Of a stretch of DNA of 25,087 bases, positions 8,330 to 18,994 are shown piece by piece. The stretch lies in contig JBNGIS010017742.1 in the NCBI GenBank assembly GCA_049999725.1, forward strand, positions 1-25,087, given 5' to 3'. Each line of letters opens with the position of its first letter. Within the stretch, counting starts at the first letter, position 1. A program made the translations under genes and the position numbers. The notes under the pieces are model-generated. The model saw only the letters and a list, made by a program, of their open reading frames with translations. It did no database searches and was not told where the DNA came from. The DNA comes from Haplomitrium mnioides. Taxonomy: Eukaryota > Marchantiophyta > Haplomitriopsida > Calobryales.

Positions 8330-11300
8330 TTTAATCTAATTTTATGAACATGTATCAGCCTCACATAATATCTAAGGCTTTTGGGCTAAGGTCAAGGTTT
8401 CACCGTATATCACTACTAGTAATATGACAAAGACTCAACACTACTCCACTTGCTCTCAAAAAGTTATTCCATACCTCATGATAATGTACTCGCAGTAATA
8501 AGTCTTTGAGATTTCTCAAGAAAGAAACCGCTAGTGAAAATGTGGAGAATTTCAAAAAGTACCAACAAAGCCATTGTCCATAATTGCACTTTTGATCAAT
8601 ATCTCTCCTTTCTACTAGCACTTCTCATAATAAAGTCAACACAACAACCTCAAAATAATTTACAAAAAATGGCATCACAAATGGAATAGACAATGCAAGA
8701 AACGTTTTTATAATAGTCTTTGCCAAACCTCTCCACTACAAAATCAAAAGAGAATTCTTTGATTGACAAAAAAAACATTGAATTTCAATCCAAGTGTTGA
8801 ATGAAACACTTGTTGAAAATTTCAGATCCATGTCTTCATAAGCTTATGCTATAATACCTAAGAAGAAATACCCAAAAAATTGAAACAAGTTAACTCCTAC
8901 CTTCTGCTCACATTCCTTTCCATATTTAACATCTCAACCTTGAGATTCTCTCTTTTTTCATGGAACACTCCTATGCGTTGCTTATCTACCTTTATCTCTA
9001 CCTTTTTTCATCTCCAATAGTAGTGAGATGACTTTTCTTTAGCATTGTAAGGATAGAGCTTATCCATTTGGCTCATCTTGCTGAGAAGAATCCAAAACGC
9101 CAACGTTTGCTGAAAATGTTGTATTTGTCTTGATATTTGCCCAATCAAAGCATGGTTTAGCTTCGTGAGAATGGTTCAAAAGAATTTTTAATTGTGTCAT
9201 TTTCAAGTAGTAGCTAGCTCATAATTAAGCAACGTGCATAGGGTTACAAAACACAACAGTAATTTTTTGATAATAATAGAAGATAAGAGGAGACGGATTT
9301 CATGCATGCATAGAATGTCACATAAAAAATGGAATTCAAAATATTGCATTCCAAAAAATACAAAAAAGTCATAAATGTGACTACATAAACAAGAACCAAA
9401 CTTTTGTTTACTTCTATGAAACTCCAAAATGGATCTTGCTCTCAATGATTCCATTTCTTCACACACTTTATGAACATCAAATCTATTGCATATGGGAATT
9501 TTCACATTTAGAAAGTGCATTCTCCAATTTTTTGTAAAACCCAAAGAACTTAAAATGCAATTGGGATCCTTCTCTTTCAAATAAGTTGTATAATAAACTT
9601 CTAATTTGGTAAAATTGTCAAGAAAATTATGTTTTGTAAGTTGATATTCTCTCATAATGATGTTGGAAAAACATTTCCATCCATTTACATGCAAGTACCC
9701 CTCTAGGAAATAATTTTTTTCTTTCTAGAGAACTCTCTAGGATCTGCATTTTCTAGTTCTTGAATCTTTTGGATTCTATTGCTTCCCATTGATAATATTA
9801 AGTTGAATGTTGTTCTTTATACAATAGCACTGCCAAGAAAAGTAAATTGATTGGATAACTTTGCATCTTTTCTAGACATCCCTTATTACAACATGACATC
9901 TTGGTTCTTCATGTTTTGTCAAAATTTATTTTCTCTTAGAGTTTAGATGAAATCTATCTTGCACAACAACATACAATTATTTATGCAACATGAATTTTCC
10001 TTAACTTTGGAATAGATCTAGGAACAAATTTTCTCATAATAAAACTCTCATCATGATTGATTTATGGCAAAGACTTACAACGTAAAGGATTTACCCACTT
10101 AGATTTTGTCTTAGACAAAGCACTCTTATGTTTGGCTAGTCGATTCAAATTGTATGCTTATTCAACCATTGGAGACATAACACTATCTTCAAGATCTTGT
10201 GCATCATGTGGAGTGTACTACTATTTTGGATTATACTTCTTAAAACTGGACATACAAATCTTTATGTTGGGAGAACTCAACCAAGCCAAAATTGTATCTT
10301 CCAAAAACTCTTAATTGTTTTGGCAAAGTTTGTTTGAGAATTATTGAAACCCTTTGTGACATTCTAGATGTTCTTATTGAGAATCATTCCTTGAACTTTC
10401 TCTTGGTGAATCAATTGGTTGTTTCTCTTTTTGAGATATTGTTGCATTTGTGGTTTCTACTCCAACTTGCGTATTAGTGACTTATTGAATGAAAGTTGTT
10501 AAGGGTAATATAATTTTGCAATCAAAATTTAGTGGGTTTTGGAATTCTCTATTTGAAAATGTAGCAACAAGCACATTATTATCTTAAATAATATATTCAT
10601 CATGAGTTGCTCGCGAAAACACATTCACAACATCTTGATTATGATGGTATAATTGTATCTAAGTACCCTTGATTGTGACACTCTTGTACTCTTTCCTTAA
10701 AAAATACCTCTATTGCTTGAGTAAAGAAGTCTAATTAGAGAATCAAAGCTCACATACGCATTGGGTCCCATGTTTTCACATTTACTTGAAGGTGTTTACT
10801 TTTCTTGCTTCACATGTTTCAAAGATCCCATGCACACTTGGGGTTCACTCCTTGATCCCATGTGGACATAGGGTTCACTCCCAATAATGTCACTCAAAGA
10901 TATCTATTCATGTGTTCTTGACATATTTTTCCTCAAATTAACATCAATCATACCTAATACTTTTTGTTCACCTTGCTCTCATATGAATTGGAAGTCTTCA
11001 CCTATCCATTCTATTGTAAGACAATTCGAGAGCTGGAGTATTTGAATTCCAATTTTTTTTTTCTCTTTTTTCATTCTTGCCATTTGATATATAAAAACAA
11101 TAGGGCAAAAGCTACACAAATGAATCTTTGACAAGAAACCAAGTTCAAATTTTTAGATGTAAAAGAAACTTCCACTAAATTTGTTTCCATTGTTGCTACA
11201 CACTTGACAAAAGTTTTTTTTTGGTTCTTCACAAGTAACTCTTCATTTCTACTATTTTTGGCATACTTTGACTAACAATTTTTTATTTCCATTTTCTAGT

Positions 11301-11400
11301 TGCTTTTTTCTTCTCATTTTGATACATTCGATATCTTAGTGAAATAACATCTAATGTAGCTGCAAACTAAATAAAGATATTGAAGCTATTTCCATACCTT
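8330..11400. other. About 3 kb of AT-rich DNA, no recognised gene
   Basis: In the mirror arrangement of the two arms this stretch has almost no partner. In the right arm the boundary motif and the pseudogene are only about 40 bp apart, while here they are 3.1 kb apart. It could be an inserted element or DNA lost from the right arm. The longest open stretch is on the minus strand (9694-9203, 163 residues), with no motif I recognise and a hydrophobic low-complexity C-terminus. Another on the plus strand (10057-10314) is equally uninformative. I see no LTR ends, terminal inverted repeats or poly-A tail that would define an insertion. Confidence 0.5.
10824..10883. repeat. 30-bp direct repeat, two copies
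   Basis: GATCCCATG...GGGTTCACTCC occurs at 10824-10853 and 10854-10883. A third, weaker copy lies upstream (GGTCCCATG at about 10766). The inner part, CCCATGTGGACATAGGG in the second copy, is a damaged version of the YATG-CGCG-CATR palindrome seen elsewhere in the window. Confidence 0.7.
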
Positions 11401-11404
11401 GATG

Positions 11405-11714
11405 TTGTGAAGCTTATTGAATTAAGGAAATTGGCCTACAAATGGCTTGTTTCTTATGGAACAAGTAAGAACCCCACAAAGTATCCATGCTTGTAGAGCA
11501 AAGAGAACAAAAATTAAATCCTAGGGCTTTTGAATTTTATAGCATGATTAGAGAATCCAAAAGAATAAACCTTGGCATTTTGATTAGCAATAACAAGGGC
11601 ACCGATTTGTATAAGATGTACACAAAGAGTTTTGTAATCAAGGAGATGCAAAGGAGGAAACAGTTCAACAAGGACTTTCTAGATGCACACAATAATGAAA
11701 ATGTAGTTTTCTAA
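11405..11714 (+). pseudogene. Left paralogue, exon-1-like block (ParB-like segment)
   Basis: An open stretch ends at 11714. After N-P-R-A-F it reads RINLGILISNNKGTDLYKMY followed by TKSFVIKEMQRRKQFNKDFL. It aligns loosely with the right copy, where N-P-A is followed by PTEARIFATDDNYDQRYKLE, MTSI, a stop and KVKYWH: the shared pattern is I-(L/F)-x-x-(N/D)-N then Y-K-M/L and T-S. Upstream in another frame is KNPTKYP. Similarity is weak, so homology of this block is inferred mainly from order and orientation. Confidence 0.45.
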
Positions 11715-11759
11715 TGTTTGTTAAATGTTGAGGTTGTAAGGTGGGTGTTAGTGCAATGC

Positions 11760-12290
11760 AATTCATGCATGCATAGTTTGCAGTAGTCTATGTGCGCATT
11801 GGATGCAGCAATCCTATATGAGTTGCTTCCCTCCGTGCATGCCTTGTTTTCCAAACCCCATGCGCGCATGAGGCTTAGCTTCCACCTAAGCTTACGTCTT
11901 GTTGTCCAGACATGCTTGACTTCCATAGTCCACATGCGCATAGAATTTCTTTGTCCCTCTACGCATGCACTTCCCTTGTCTATGCATACATGATTCTCAA
12001 GAGTCCATATGTTGGATTCAGCATTCCAAACTTGGAGAGGTTGCTAAAGTTCATATGTGCATTGACTTCTATATTCTTTGCATGCACTAGCTCAAAGGTC
12101 CTTTCATGCCTTTCACTTGGCATTCCTTGCTTGCTTGGATTGTTGCAATCAATGCGTGCATAGGCTCTCAAGCTTTGAGCTAAAGCCATCCTGCATCTTT
12201 AATCCAAAAGTCCATGTTTGCATAGGCTTCTATGCTCCATGCTTGTATCGAATTGTTGAGTCCTTATATGCATGTACTCAAGCTTGTTAA
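11760..12290. repeat. Degenerate palindromic-core repeats in the left gene's first intron
   Basis: Cores of the YATGCGCGCATR type recur irregularly every 30-60 bp: at about 11766 (CATGCATGCATAG), 11790 (TATGTGCGCATT), 11861 (CCATGCGCGCATG), 11934 (CATGCGCATAG), 11961 (TACGCATGCA) and 12150 (AATGCGTGCATAGG), with weaker forms to 12270. They are embedded in CTTCC and TTGAGTCC words. The block lies between coding blocks 1 and 2, the same relative place as the 24-bp array in the right copy. Open frames here, on both strands, are products of the repeat. Confidence 0.75.
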
Positions 12291-12893
12291 ACTACTTGCT
12301 TTCAGTTTTGTTGTCCTTTACTTTTCTTTTCAATCTTAGATGGCACTCACTTCATGTATACATAGGGATTGGATTTGCCATCTAGCAATTTTATGTCTTG
12401 TATTGGTGGTGGAGTTCTTATCAGACTTCACCAATGCACGTCAGTGTATGGAAAGACTTTATTAAGTTCACCTTTCTGCTGAAAATTCTAACGACAAAGT
12501 AAGGAAGCTTTATTACTTAGTGCATTCCACACGCTAGTGTTGCTACCTTTTCACTCAAACAAACAGCAAAAACCTTTGCATGGGTTAGCAAAAGACAGCC
12601 AAACCACAACGTGGCTCTTTAAGAACGTCAAGGACTTAGGAAAACTAGAAATTGGTTGTTTTAGTTATTTTGTGAATTGTTCCACCGTTGCTTTCTCTAC
12701 CAACAATAGCTTAAGAAATTTCCTCATCATCTCAGGATACTTTGAAAGAGAAGCCAAAACATGATGCAAGGAATCCACTCTTTCTCTTTGCAACTATTAC
12801 ATTTATTTTGGGTTTACACCAACTGAAGCATGAAGCTTCCTTTGTATATTTCAAACTTGTGTTTGTAACTAGTTTATTCTTGATTTTATACAG
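12291..12893 (+). other. Intron sequence upstream of the left gene's second exon
   Basis: The region ends in TTGATTTTATACAG at 12893, a good plant 3' splice site directly before the exon-2 match (GGAGATAAAATCG). An open stretch at 12537-12764 has no counterpart in the right copy and no motif I recognise. Confidence 0.45.
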
Positions 12894-13418
12894 GGAGATA
12901 AAATCGTGAAACGAAAACTAGTAGAACAATTGACATTTGTAGCTAAAGGCAAGAAGAAGACCAAGGTTGGCGAGAAGACCGATGAAGAGAAAAACAAACC
13001 CCAACCTTGGTCTCCTTTATTTTACATTGCCATAAGGCAAAGAAATAGAAGGCTACGCAACAAGTTTGAGCTACCGACACACAACAAGAAGATATGCAAT
13101 CTTTTGTTGATAAACTCAATATGGTAAACCATCACATCTATATAGGGCTCAATGTTTAACAACTAAGGGGATTTTATCAAATCCGTAGCTTTTATCTTGA
13201 CAATTGTTGACATTCCTCACACGCATAAAATTAAGAAATGTAAGCAAGATGATTCACAACCACTTTCAAGTGATGATATTTTTGACATGAGGTCATTTTT
13301 TATTACAATGGCTACTTTGGCTTACTGACCTTTTGTCATCATTTGAGTCTTCCCAACAATTTGATATTGCAAAAAACACATCTTTGGAGGTTTATTGTGC
13401 CATCAACCATACCATCTT
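12894..13418 (+). pseudogene. Left paralogue, exon 2 with DIPH (motif IV-like)
   Basis: It is bounded by TATACAG at 12891-12893 and GTGAGT at 13419. The right copy has a donor at the matching place (GTAAGT at 19731-19726). The first part encodes G-D-K-x-x-x-x-K-L-x-x-x-L-T, as in the right copy, followed by a Lys-rich stretch. After a frameshift the block VDKLNMVNHHIYIGLNV aligns with VDGLNVAYYQVHREANA on the other side. After another frame change come VDIPHTHKIKKCKQDD, LSSDDIFDM and ESSQQFDI, all with close matches. Two or more frame changes and several stops are present. Confidence 0.7.
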
Positions 13419-13539
13419 GTGAGTTGCATTTTTTTAGTATATATTTGTTATTTTTCATATTAAGTGAGTTTTTTTGTTTGATCTTATGTATAATTATTTC
13501 TATGGTATTACAAATTAGAGATAAAAGGAGTATCAACCA

Positions 13540-14095
13540 CTCAAGTGGTCCCAAAATTTTCTCATTTTGATGACCATTAAACATTAGGCTTTTGGACAAA
13601 TGAAGAATATATGTAGCCATATAGCACTAACAAAAAACTATAGAATTAGTTGTTAGTATATTGGCGATTTCTACACAATTAAAGCACCTTGAAGATGATG
13701 CTCTTGTGAATGTTTACAAAAAATCACAAGTATCATTCAACTTCAACATTGAGCATTTGTTGACGGAGCAAGACTATGCTTTAGATTTGTGTTTTGAGTT
13801 AGGGACCGACATTGAACGTGCCTTAAAGTTGTCACAAAATTTGTTTCTTATGGAAAATGATTAACAACAACTACTTTATATTTTGTACCATGCTTTGACA
13901 ATTGCTTCTTTGCCACATAAAATCATGGAGTCTTATAATGTGCACATGTACCAAAGGAATCTATGTTTATTGGTATTTCATATGCATCTAGAGATTCAAT
14001 AGCAATCTTTGAGATTGGTAAATCTTGTGTAGATACGTTTGTAGCTATTGGTGTTGAACCAATAGAAACAATAGTTGGAGAGGATGGTATGTTTT
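13540..14095 (+). pseudogene. Left paralogue, exon 3 with SAM-motif-I-like segment
   Basis: This block carries the match to GYWTKEGKRS (as a GGCTTTTGGACAAATGAAG DNA stretch near 13587). It then has LKHLEDDALVNVYKKSQ and the motif-I-like DYALDLCFELGTDIERALKLSQN (13775-13843). A stop after MEND is followed by ALTIASLPHKIM and, in another frame, PKESMFIGISYASRDSIAIF then EIGKSCVD. Each piece has a counterpart in the right copy in the same order. The segment before motif I corresponds to motif X of beta-class enzymes. A clean 3' splice site was not identified on this side. Confidence 0.65.
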
Positions 14096-14180
14096 TGATA
14101 AAATACAAGATAATATGTAAGATGTAAGTGATGAAGTCCATGCGTGCATAAGCGTCACTGTTTGATTTTGATCTTAGAAG

Positions 14181-14280
14181 NNNNNNNNNNNNNNNNNNNN
14201 NNNNNNNNNNNNNNNNNNNNNNNNNNNNNNNNNNNNNNNNNNNNNNNNNNNNNNNNNNNNNNNNNNNNNNNNNNNNNNNN
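14181..14280. other. Assembly gap, 100 N
   Basis: Exactly 100 N, the usual placeholder for a gap of unknown size. It abuts a pure (TA)n run, which probably caused the break. Translations through it are meaningless. Confidence 0.99.

Positions 14281-14337
<57 letters not shown>
14281..14337. repeat. (TA)28 microsatellite at the gap edge
   Basis: Uninterrupted TA dinucleotides. The true length is unknown because the run enters the gap. Confidence 0.98.
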
Positions 14338-14341
<4 letters not shown>

Positions 14342-14720
14342 GATATGATATAGGTGATGAAGTCCATGTGCGCATAGGTATCCTTGTTTGATTTTGATCC
14401 TAAGAATATATGCATGAAAGATATAAGTGATAAAGTCCATATGCGTATAGTGTCCTTGTTTGATTTTGATCCCAAAAATGTATGCATGAAAGATGTGACT
14501 ACAAAGTCCATGTACATATAAGGACGTCTATTTTATTTTGATCTTAAGAATAGATGGATGAAAGATTAAAGTCATGAAATCCATACACGAATATGCTTCT
14601 TTGTTTGATTTTAATCTTAAGAGTATACGCATGAAATATTTAAGTGATGAAGTCAATGTGTGAATAAGCATCATTGTTTGATTGAATGTGTTGTTCATAA
14701 ATTTTTAATGTTTTATTCAA

Positions 14721-15120
14721 TTTTTATTTTAATAGCATCTTTGTAAAACTTGTAAATATTCAATAGTCATAAAGTCTATGTGCGCATAAACATCTACGCT
14801 TGCTTGGATATGTTTTTCACAAAATGTGTATTTTGTTTCCACTTTTTATGCATTTAGTATATTGATAGTTAGGTTATGTTTTAATTAAGTGTTCTAGTGT
14901 TTATTTTAAATAGAAAGATATATTCTAAATAGAAAGGTATTTTAACATAAAATAATTGTAAAAAAATCAATTCACAAATGTCAAATTGATGTTTCTTAAT
15001 ACTAAATGTCAAAAATTGATATTTGTGAGTACCAAATGAAAAAAAAAAAACTCAATAGTAGCTACTAGTTTAAGGTAGCAACTATTTTTTGAGTTGTGTG
15101 TTTGTAGAATCACTCTCTAA
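14721..15120. other. AT-rich sequence, no gene seen
   Basis: It contains one palindromic-core copy at about 14777 (CTATGTGCGCATA) and short A/T runs. Short direct words (TCTAAATAGAAAG twice near 14910-14935; AAATGTCAAATTGAT and AAATGTCAAAAATTGAT near 14977-15020) suggest small local duplications. Confidence 0.5.
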
Positions 15121-16386
15121 TTATAGATCATGGCTTTTTTCAGGTTGCTTGTTAGAATAGAAGTCTAACTTCACTAAGATTTTTGCTCCCTTTATGGTGT
15201 TGTCCCATTCTTGATAGATATGTGTTAATGCTTGATAGAATTTCAACATGCATTGGTCTCCCTCTATTCCAAATTTTTCTTGATCCAATGTTGCCATTCG
15301 TTTGGGCAATTGGATCATTGTTGTACTTTCATATGCACGTTTGACTTATTTTGGCTGTTGATTTTATTTGAATTTTTTAGTTTCTTCTAAACCCGATGCA
15401 ATGCTCCATAGTCTTTCATATTCATAGCACTGCATCAGGTTTAGAAGAAACTAAAAATTTGATATACCTTTGATTTATAGTCATTCTGTCTACTAAAACT
15501 TGAATTGAGTTTTGTTGCTCATTGTCTGTCTAAGTCAGATCTCTCTAATCACATTTGTTGAGTCTTATTTCCTTTAAAGTTTAAAGTTTGTTCTCTTGGA
15601 TAGGGGCAAAATTTCCTGTTATAAGTGAATGGATCCACATTTGGTGTTTCTTTTAAAAAATTGAAATCTAAACTATACGTAGAGTGACAATTGCCTTGAT
15701 GTTGGGTTCCCTCTATATTCATTCTTAGATCAAGTAATGTTTGATGCTTATTCTTCTCCATGTATAAAGAAATAACCAACCCATCATAGTATCAACCATT
15801 GGTCTCCTCACTTGGCTCCTTCTTTCATGGCTGAATTCTTTTTTGGAAAACTTTCTCTACGTATTGCTTCATCTAAAATGGCTTTCTAGAAGGTTCCTTA
15901 TCTCTTTCAAGGTTTTCCCTCTATTTTTACCTTGACACTTTCATGCATGAGGGCCTTTGCCTTGTTTCCTTGTGCCTTTCATCTCCTTGCATTTTTACCT
16001 CTCTTTTGGAGTTCTCTTTTCAATGTGTAGTACTACATTGAGGCTTGGAAGAGTCTTTTCTTCATGTTTCTTTGGACTCCCTCATCTTTTTTGGCCCTCA
16101 ACTAACATTCAGTGTTCTCAGTTGTGATTTTTCTTTTGCTCTTGCAGGGTTGCGCAATTTTGTGACACAAATATCATGTATTGTGCTCATTGATGTCTAG
16201 ATCCATTGCCCAATTGTTGTGTGAGATCCATTGGAAGCTCTTCTTCGGTATTTTTAGGTCCCAACTTATACTAAGCCTTGTGATTGAGGTTGAATACAAG
16301 GGGTCGAACATTGAAAGCAAGGAGTGACAAAAATGATAGAAAGTGGTTGATGGTGCTCCAATTGGACAACTACCCATATTTTGCAT
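15121..16386 (-). pseudogene. Unassigned coding-looking fragments on the minus strand
   Basis: Three minus-strand open stretches occur in a row: 16386-16174 (70 residues, with IPKKSFQWISHNNWAMDLD), 15779-15549 (76 residues, with HQTLLDLRMNIEGTQHQGN) and 15318-15121 (65 residues, with KRMATLDQEKFGIEGDQCML). Their composition (Trp, Cys, Gly, Asp in a balanced mix) is more protein-like than the surrounding AT-rich noise, and they share orientation. They lie directly left of a boundary motif, as the right methyltransferase-like pseudogene does. I do not recognise the family. They could be exons of one dead gene, pieces of a transposon, or chance. Confidence 0.3.
15373..15458. repeat. Foldback: 33-bp arms, 20-nt loop
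   Basis: The left arm 15373-15405 and the right arm 15426-15458 are reverse complements at 30 of 33 positions. The central TTTAGTTTCTTCTAAACC pairs without a break, and the loop is 15406-15425. It sits between two minus-strand open stretches. The size resembles a small MITE or a young small-RNA hairpin; nothing in the sequence decides between them. Confidence 0.85.
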
Positions 16387-16402
16387 TCTCCTTGGTTCCT
16401 CT

Positions 16403-16431
16403 TGTAACAGCCGCTACTTTGAGCCACGAAC
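16403..16431 (+). repeat. 26-bp dispersed boundary motif, copy B
   Basis: TGTAACAGCCGCTACTTTGAGCC followed by ACGAAC. It differs from the shared 18-bp core at two positions. This copy alone is preceded by TG, giving a TGTAACA start as in many LTRs. Confidence 0.75.
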
Positions 16432-17010
16432 AAGTATTGTGTGCATGTTTCATTTGGTAATCACAAATACTCATTTTTGACATTTAATATTAAAAATCAT
16501 CAATTTGACTTTCCTAAAAAAATTTTGCAAAAAATTTAATTTTATATATGAAAATTTTAAATGATTAATTAAAACATCACTCAATTGTGAATATACTAAT
16601 GCATTAAAATTAAGAACCAAAATGCACATTTAATAAAAAAAACATTTCCAAACAAATATAGATATACAAGCACACAAATATTTCATCACTATTAAGTATT
16701 ACAAGTTTTACAGTGGTACTTGTATGGTGGAGAGGAGGCAAGATACAAATAGCTGCAAAAACAAGTAATAGCATCAAAAAATCCAACCTCAACATGAGCA
16801 AATGATCAAGACGCAAGAATTTGGCACCAGCAAATTGTATTTCTTAAGAATTCTAGTAGATTTAGTATATGACTTGAATTTTTTTTCATACATGATCAAT
16901 TGCATAACCATGGCAATTGCAGAGTCTCAAATAGAAGTATCACCAACATTCACGAATAGAAGCATAGTTCAAAGTAGAAGAAGTCACCATAAGGTACCAA
17001 AAGTGCTGTG
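16432..17010. other. AT-rich stretch after motif B, no gene seen
   Basis: Long A and T runs follow the motif, as after copies A and C. No palindromic cores are present here, unlike the other copies. It may be part of a decayed long LTR starting at 16403, but no matching end was found. Confidence 0.4.
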
Positions 17011-17026
17011 AGTATTGTGAAAGTGT

Positions 17027-17287
17027 ATGAGTGCTCAGAGTGTTGTGTGGGTATTGTGTTTAGTGTTCAGCCAAGTTCTCAAAGTTGTGCCACCAGCTGT
17101 TGTGACGCGGAGTTCTGCAGGATTATTCGGAAATAAGCCTATTTGGAAGAATTTACAACAAAAGAAACCTGCAGAGAGCTTCAGAGAAGAGAAATATTGG
17201 GGAAAAAAGATCTCTTTTTGGGAGTCTGTGGAAGACGATAAGTCAGAATCGGAGGTCAGATCAGCGGGAAGTTCTTCGGATTGGTGA
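17027..17287 (+). other. Open stretch of 86 residues, unknown
   Basis: The second half (IWKNLQQKKPAESFREEKYW then GKKISFWESVEDDKSESEVR) is charged and lacks low complexity, so it could be a remnant of a real coding region. I recognise no domain. It overlaps the start of the TCCGAA-rich patch. Chance cannot be excluded at this length. Confidence 0.2.
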
Positions 17288-17402
17288 ATATCCGAATCCG
17301 AAGTGTGCTTTAGGAACATTTCCGAAAGGCGGATTCGGAAGAAGTCCGAAATGGCTTCGGAAGGTCCAACGGTCGGAAAAGTGTGCGATGTCGGATTCGA
17401 GA
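17264..17402. repeat. Cluster of TCCGAA/TTCGGA hexamers in a GC-rich island
   Basis: At least eight copies of TCCGAA or its complement TTCGGA, plus near copies (GTCGGAAA, GTCGGATTCGA), occur within about 140 bp in both orientations. The patch is clearly GC-richer than its surroundings. Adjacent inverted copies would let it fold on itself. It may be the U5 or leader region of an unrecognised LTR element. Confidence 0.7.
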
Positions 17403-17464
17403 GGGCTGCGTCTGCTGGTATTATGGGAGGTTGCTAACAAGTGGAAGATGCATTATTAGGCCTT

Positions 17465-17474
17465 NNNNNNNNNN
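17465..17474. other. Assembly gap, 10 N
   Basis: Ten N within otherwise readable sequence; a sized or minimal gap. Confidence 0.98.
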
Positions 17475-18225
17475 CCGGAGAAGGGTAAATCTCCAATTGT
17501 CGGGATCACCTCTATGCTACAGCTGTAGGTAGTTTTGCAAGTTTCAGCCAAGGGACACATGAAGAAAGGAGATGCTACCTTGACAAGGAATGGGGAAAGA
17601 AGAAACAAGAATGGGAGTATGTGCTAAAGAAGAGAATCTAAGTCATTCAATCATATTTGGTATTTTTGGATCAATTGGATTTTGTCTTCTTCAAGGTTGA
17701 AATGATAGATCAAACATTTTCTGGACACATAGTTTGAATTAGATGTGCTAGACCTCTCAATAATGTACATTGGTTGAATCAAATATCACCTTGAGTCTGC
17801 TCTCAAAGAGCAAGTGAGTATGTGAACCATCTGTGGACAAGCATAGAGAAAAATACCATATTCATTGCATCTTCTTGTCTTTCTAGTCTAGAAAATAGAG
17901 AATTCGAGAGGAGATTCAATACATGCCAATGAATTGAAGAAAGAGCCATGCAAAATCGCATATGCATCAAGATTGGGAGGATTTACTAGAAGTGCAATTA
18001 CTTCAAGCTTGAGGGTCCACCAAAATAGAAACAAATTGTAAAGAAGAAGATATGTTGTCCACCTCACATGTGGCTATCCAACCAATTGATTTCATGCATC
18101 CATGCTTTAGAAACACATTGTGGACAACACTTACCGAGATGATCAATCTTGTGCTACAACTTGTGCGGCAAAAGAGCAATGCTAGGGTAGAGCTCCAAAT
18201 GTGGGTTGCAAAGAAAAGAATATCT
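17475..18225. other. No recognised gene
   Basis: Mixed composition, less AT-rich than its flanks. A plus-strand open stretch starting at 18052 runs through motif C (reading N-N-R-Y-F-E-P-R) and ends at 18405. A minus-strand stretch covers 18230-18003. Neither shows a motif I know. A short inverted pair flanks part of it: GTTGTCCAC at 18054-18062 and GTGGACAAC at 18120-18128. Confidence 0.4.
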
Positions 18226-18251
18226 AACAACCGCTACTTTGAACCAAGAAC
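18226..18251 (+). repeat. 26-bp dispersed boundary motif, copy C
   Basis: Contains AACCGCTACTTTGAACCA followed by AGAAC. The core is identical to copies A and D. It is followed by about 400 bp of AT-rich DNA and then palindromic cores from 18660, the same order as in the other units. Confidence 0.85.
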
Positions 18252-18650
18252 CACTACAAGGTTCATGATTTATTTTTCGCTCTTAGAAACCAATTTTGTA
18301 ATTTACGCTTTAACAATCATGATTTTCATGCTAGTAATATTCGTTTATAAAAAATATGTAATTATACATATCAAAATAGCTCACTTTGAGTGCACATTGT
18401 ATTGAGAATTTTTTTTTTAGTATTTTAACAATATTACATCTATAATTTCATCTTTCAAAAGCATAAGCATCAACAAACAAAAAATATAGAAAAATTTATA
18501 TCACATTTGTTGTTAAATATTCTCAAAACAAACAATGATATCTATAATTTGAAAATTTGATTAAAACATTCAAAATTTATACAAAAAAATTTTGAAAAAG
18601 AACTCTCAAGTGTTGGCGTAAGAGGACTGTTGAAGCAAATAAGTGAAAAG
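18252..18650. other. AT-rich stretch after motif C
   Basis: Rich in A/T runs, with no coding signal. It corresponds in position and composition to the AT-rich part of units A and D. Confidence 0.5.
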
Positions 18651-18654
18651 ATTG

Positions 18655-18850
18655 TTGAAGCCTATGCGCGCATGGACAACTACATCTAACTCGAGCTTGA
18701 ATAAATAAAGCCCATGCCCGCATGGACAACTGAAGCAATCCAAGACTGCTGAGTAATTGGAAGCAGAGAATGCAGAAGGTCGTCTAAGAAGAAACAGAAA
18801 ATGGTAAAGGAAAGTGAACTTCCATGCCAACATAGACTTCTTTGCTAAAT
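18655..18850. repeat. Palindromic-core repeats at the 3' side of the right pseudogene
   Basis: Cores are at 18662 (CTATGCGCGCATGG), 18713 (CCATGCCCGCATGG) and 18822 (CCATGCCAACATAG). The first two are followed by ACAACT. Each falls within a damaged version of the same self-complementary core. Confidence 0.75.
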
Positions 18851-18994
18851 TAAAAAAAAAAAACCAAATTGTTTTGCTTAAAAACCATTTTGAACACCAA
18901 ATTGAATCGTGATGAAAAGACTTAAAATGGATTGGGAGTGCAACAAGATTAAAAATTTAGCAAAGAAAACTTTGTAAGAATTTACTTTATTAAT

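Larger units (their letters stand above)
11405..14095 (+). pseudogene. Methyltransferase-like pseudogene, left (plus-strand) paralogue
   Basis: Three coding-like blocks on the plus strand match three blocks of the minus-strand copy at 21836-18995 in the same order. Block 1 (about 11405-11714) has KNPTKY, then INLGILISNNKG and YKMYTKSFVIKEMQRRKQF. Block 2 (12894-13418) has a basic stretch and then IVDIPHTHKIKKCKQDD with a DIPH box at 13209-13220. Block 3 (about 13540-14095) has LDLCFELGTD at 13784-13807 followed by ALKLSQN, then IASLPHKIM and IFEIGKSCVD. The order of a DIPY-like motif IV before a D-L-F-type SAM motif I is that of beta-class N4-cytosine/N6-adenine amino-methyltransferases. Frameshifts in block 2, stops in all blocks and the DIPY-to-DIPH change mark it as dead. 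It is less well preserved than the right copy. The catalytic assignment rests on motif order and pairwise similarity only. Confidence 0.65.
14108..14720. repeat. 71-73-bp minisatellite with palindromic core, split by a gap
   Basis: Units contain GATGAAGTCCATGTGCGCATA followed by a CTTGTTTGATTTTGATC tail and ATGCATGAAAGAT. Core starts (AAGTCC or a variant) are at 14134, 14360, 14433, 14504, 14577 and 14650, so the period is 71-73 bp after the gap. The first unit is cut by the N gap and the (TA)n run. A further lone core is at about 14772. The array directly follows the left pseudogene, as the cores at 18655-18850 follow the right one. Confidence 0.88.

Noticed and set aside
9203-9694. 163-residue minus-strand open frame
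   Set aside because: Longest frame in the 8.3-11.4 kb stretch, but no recognisable motif, a hydrophobic low-complexity tail and no matching copy elsewhere in the window; AT-rich DNA can give this by chance.
13923-14517. Several open frames crossing the 100-N gap and the (TA)n run
   Set aside because: They depend on unknown bases and on a dinucleotide repeat that is open in several frames (Tyr-Ile repeats).
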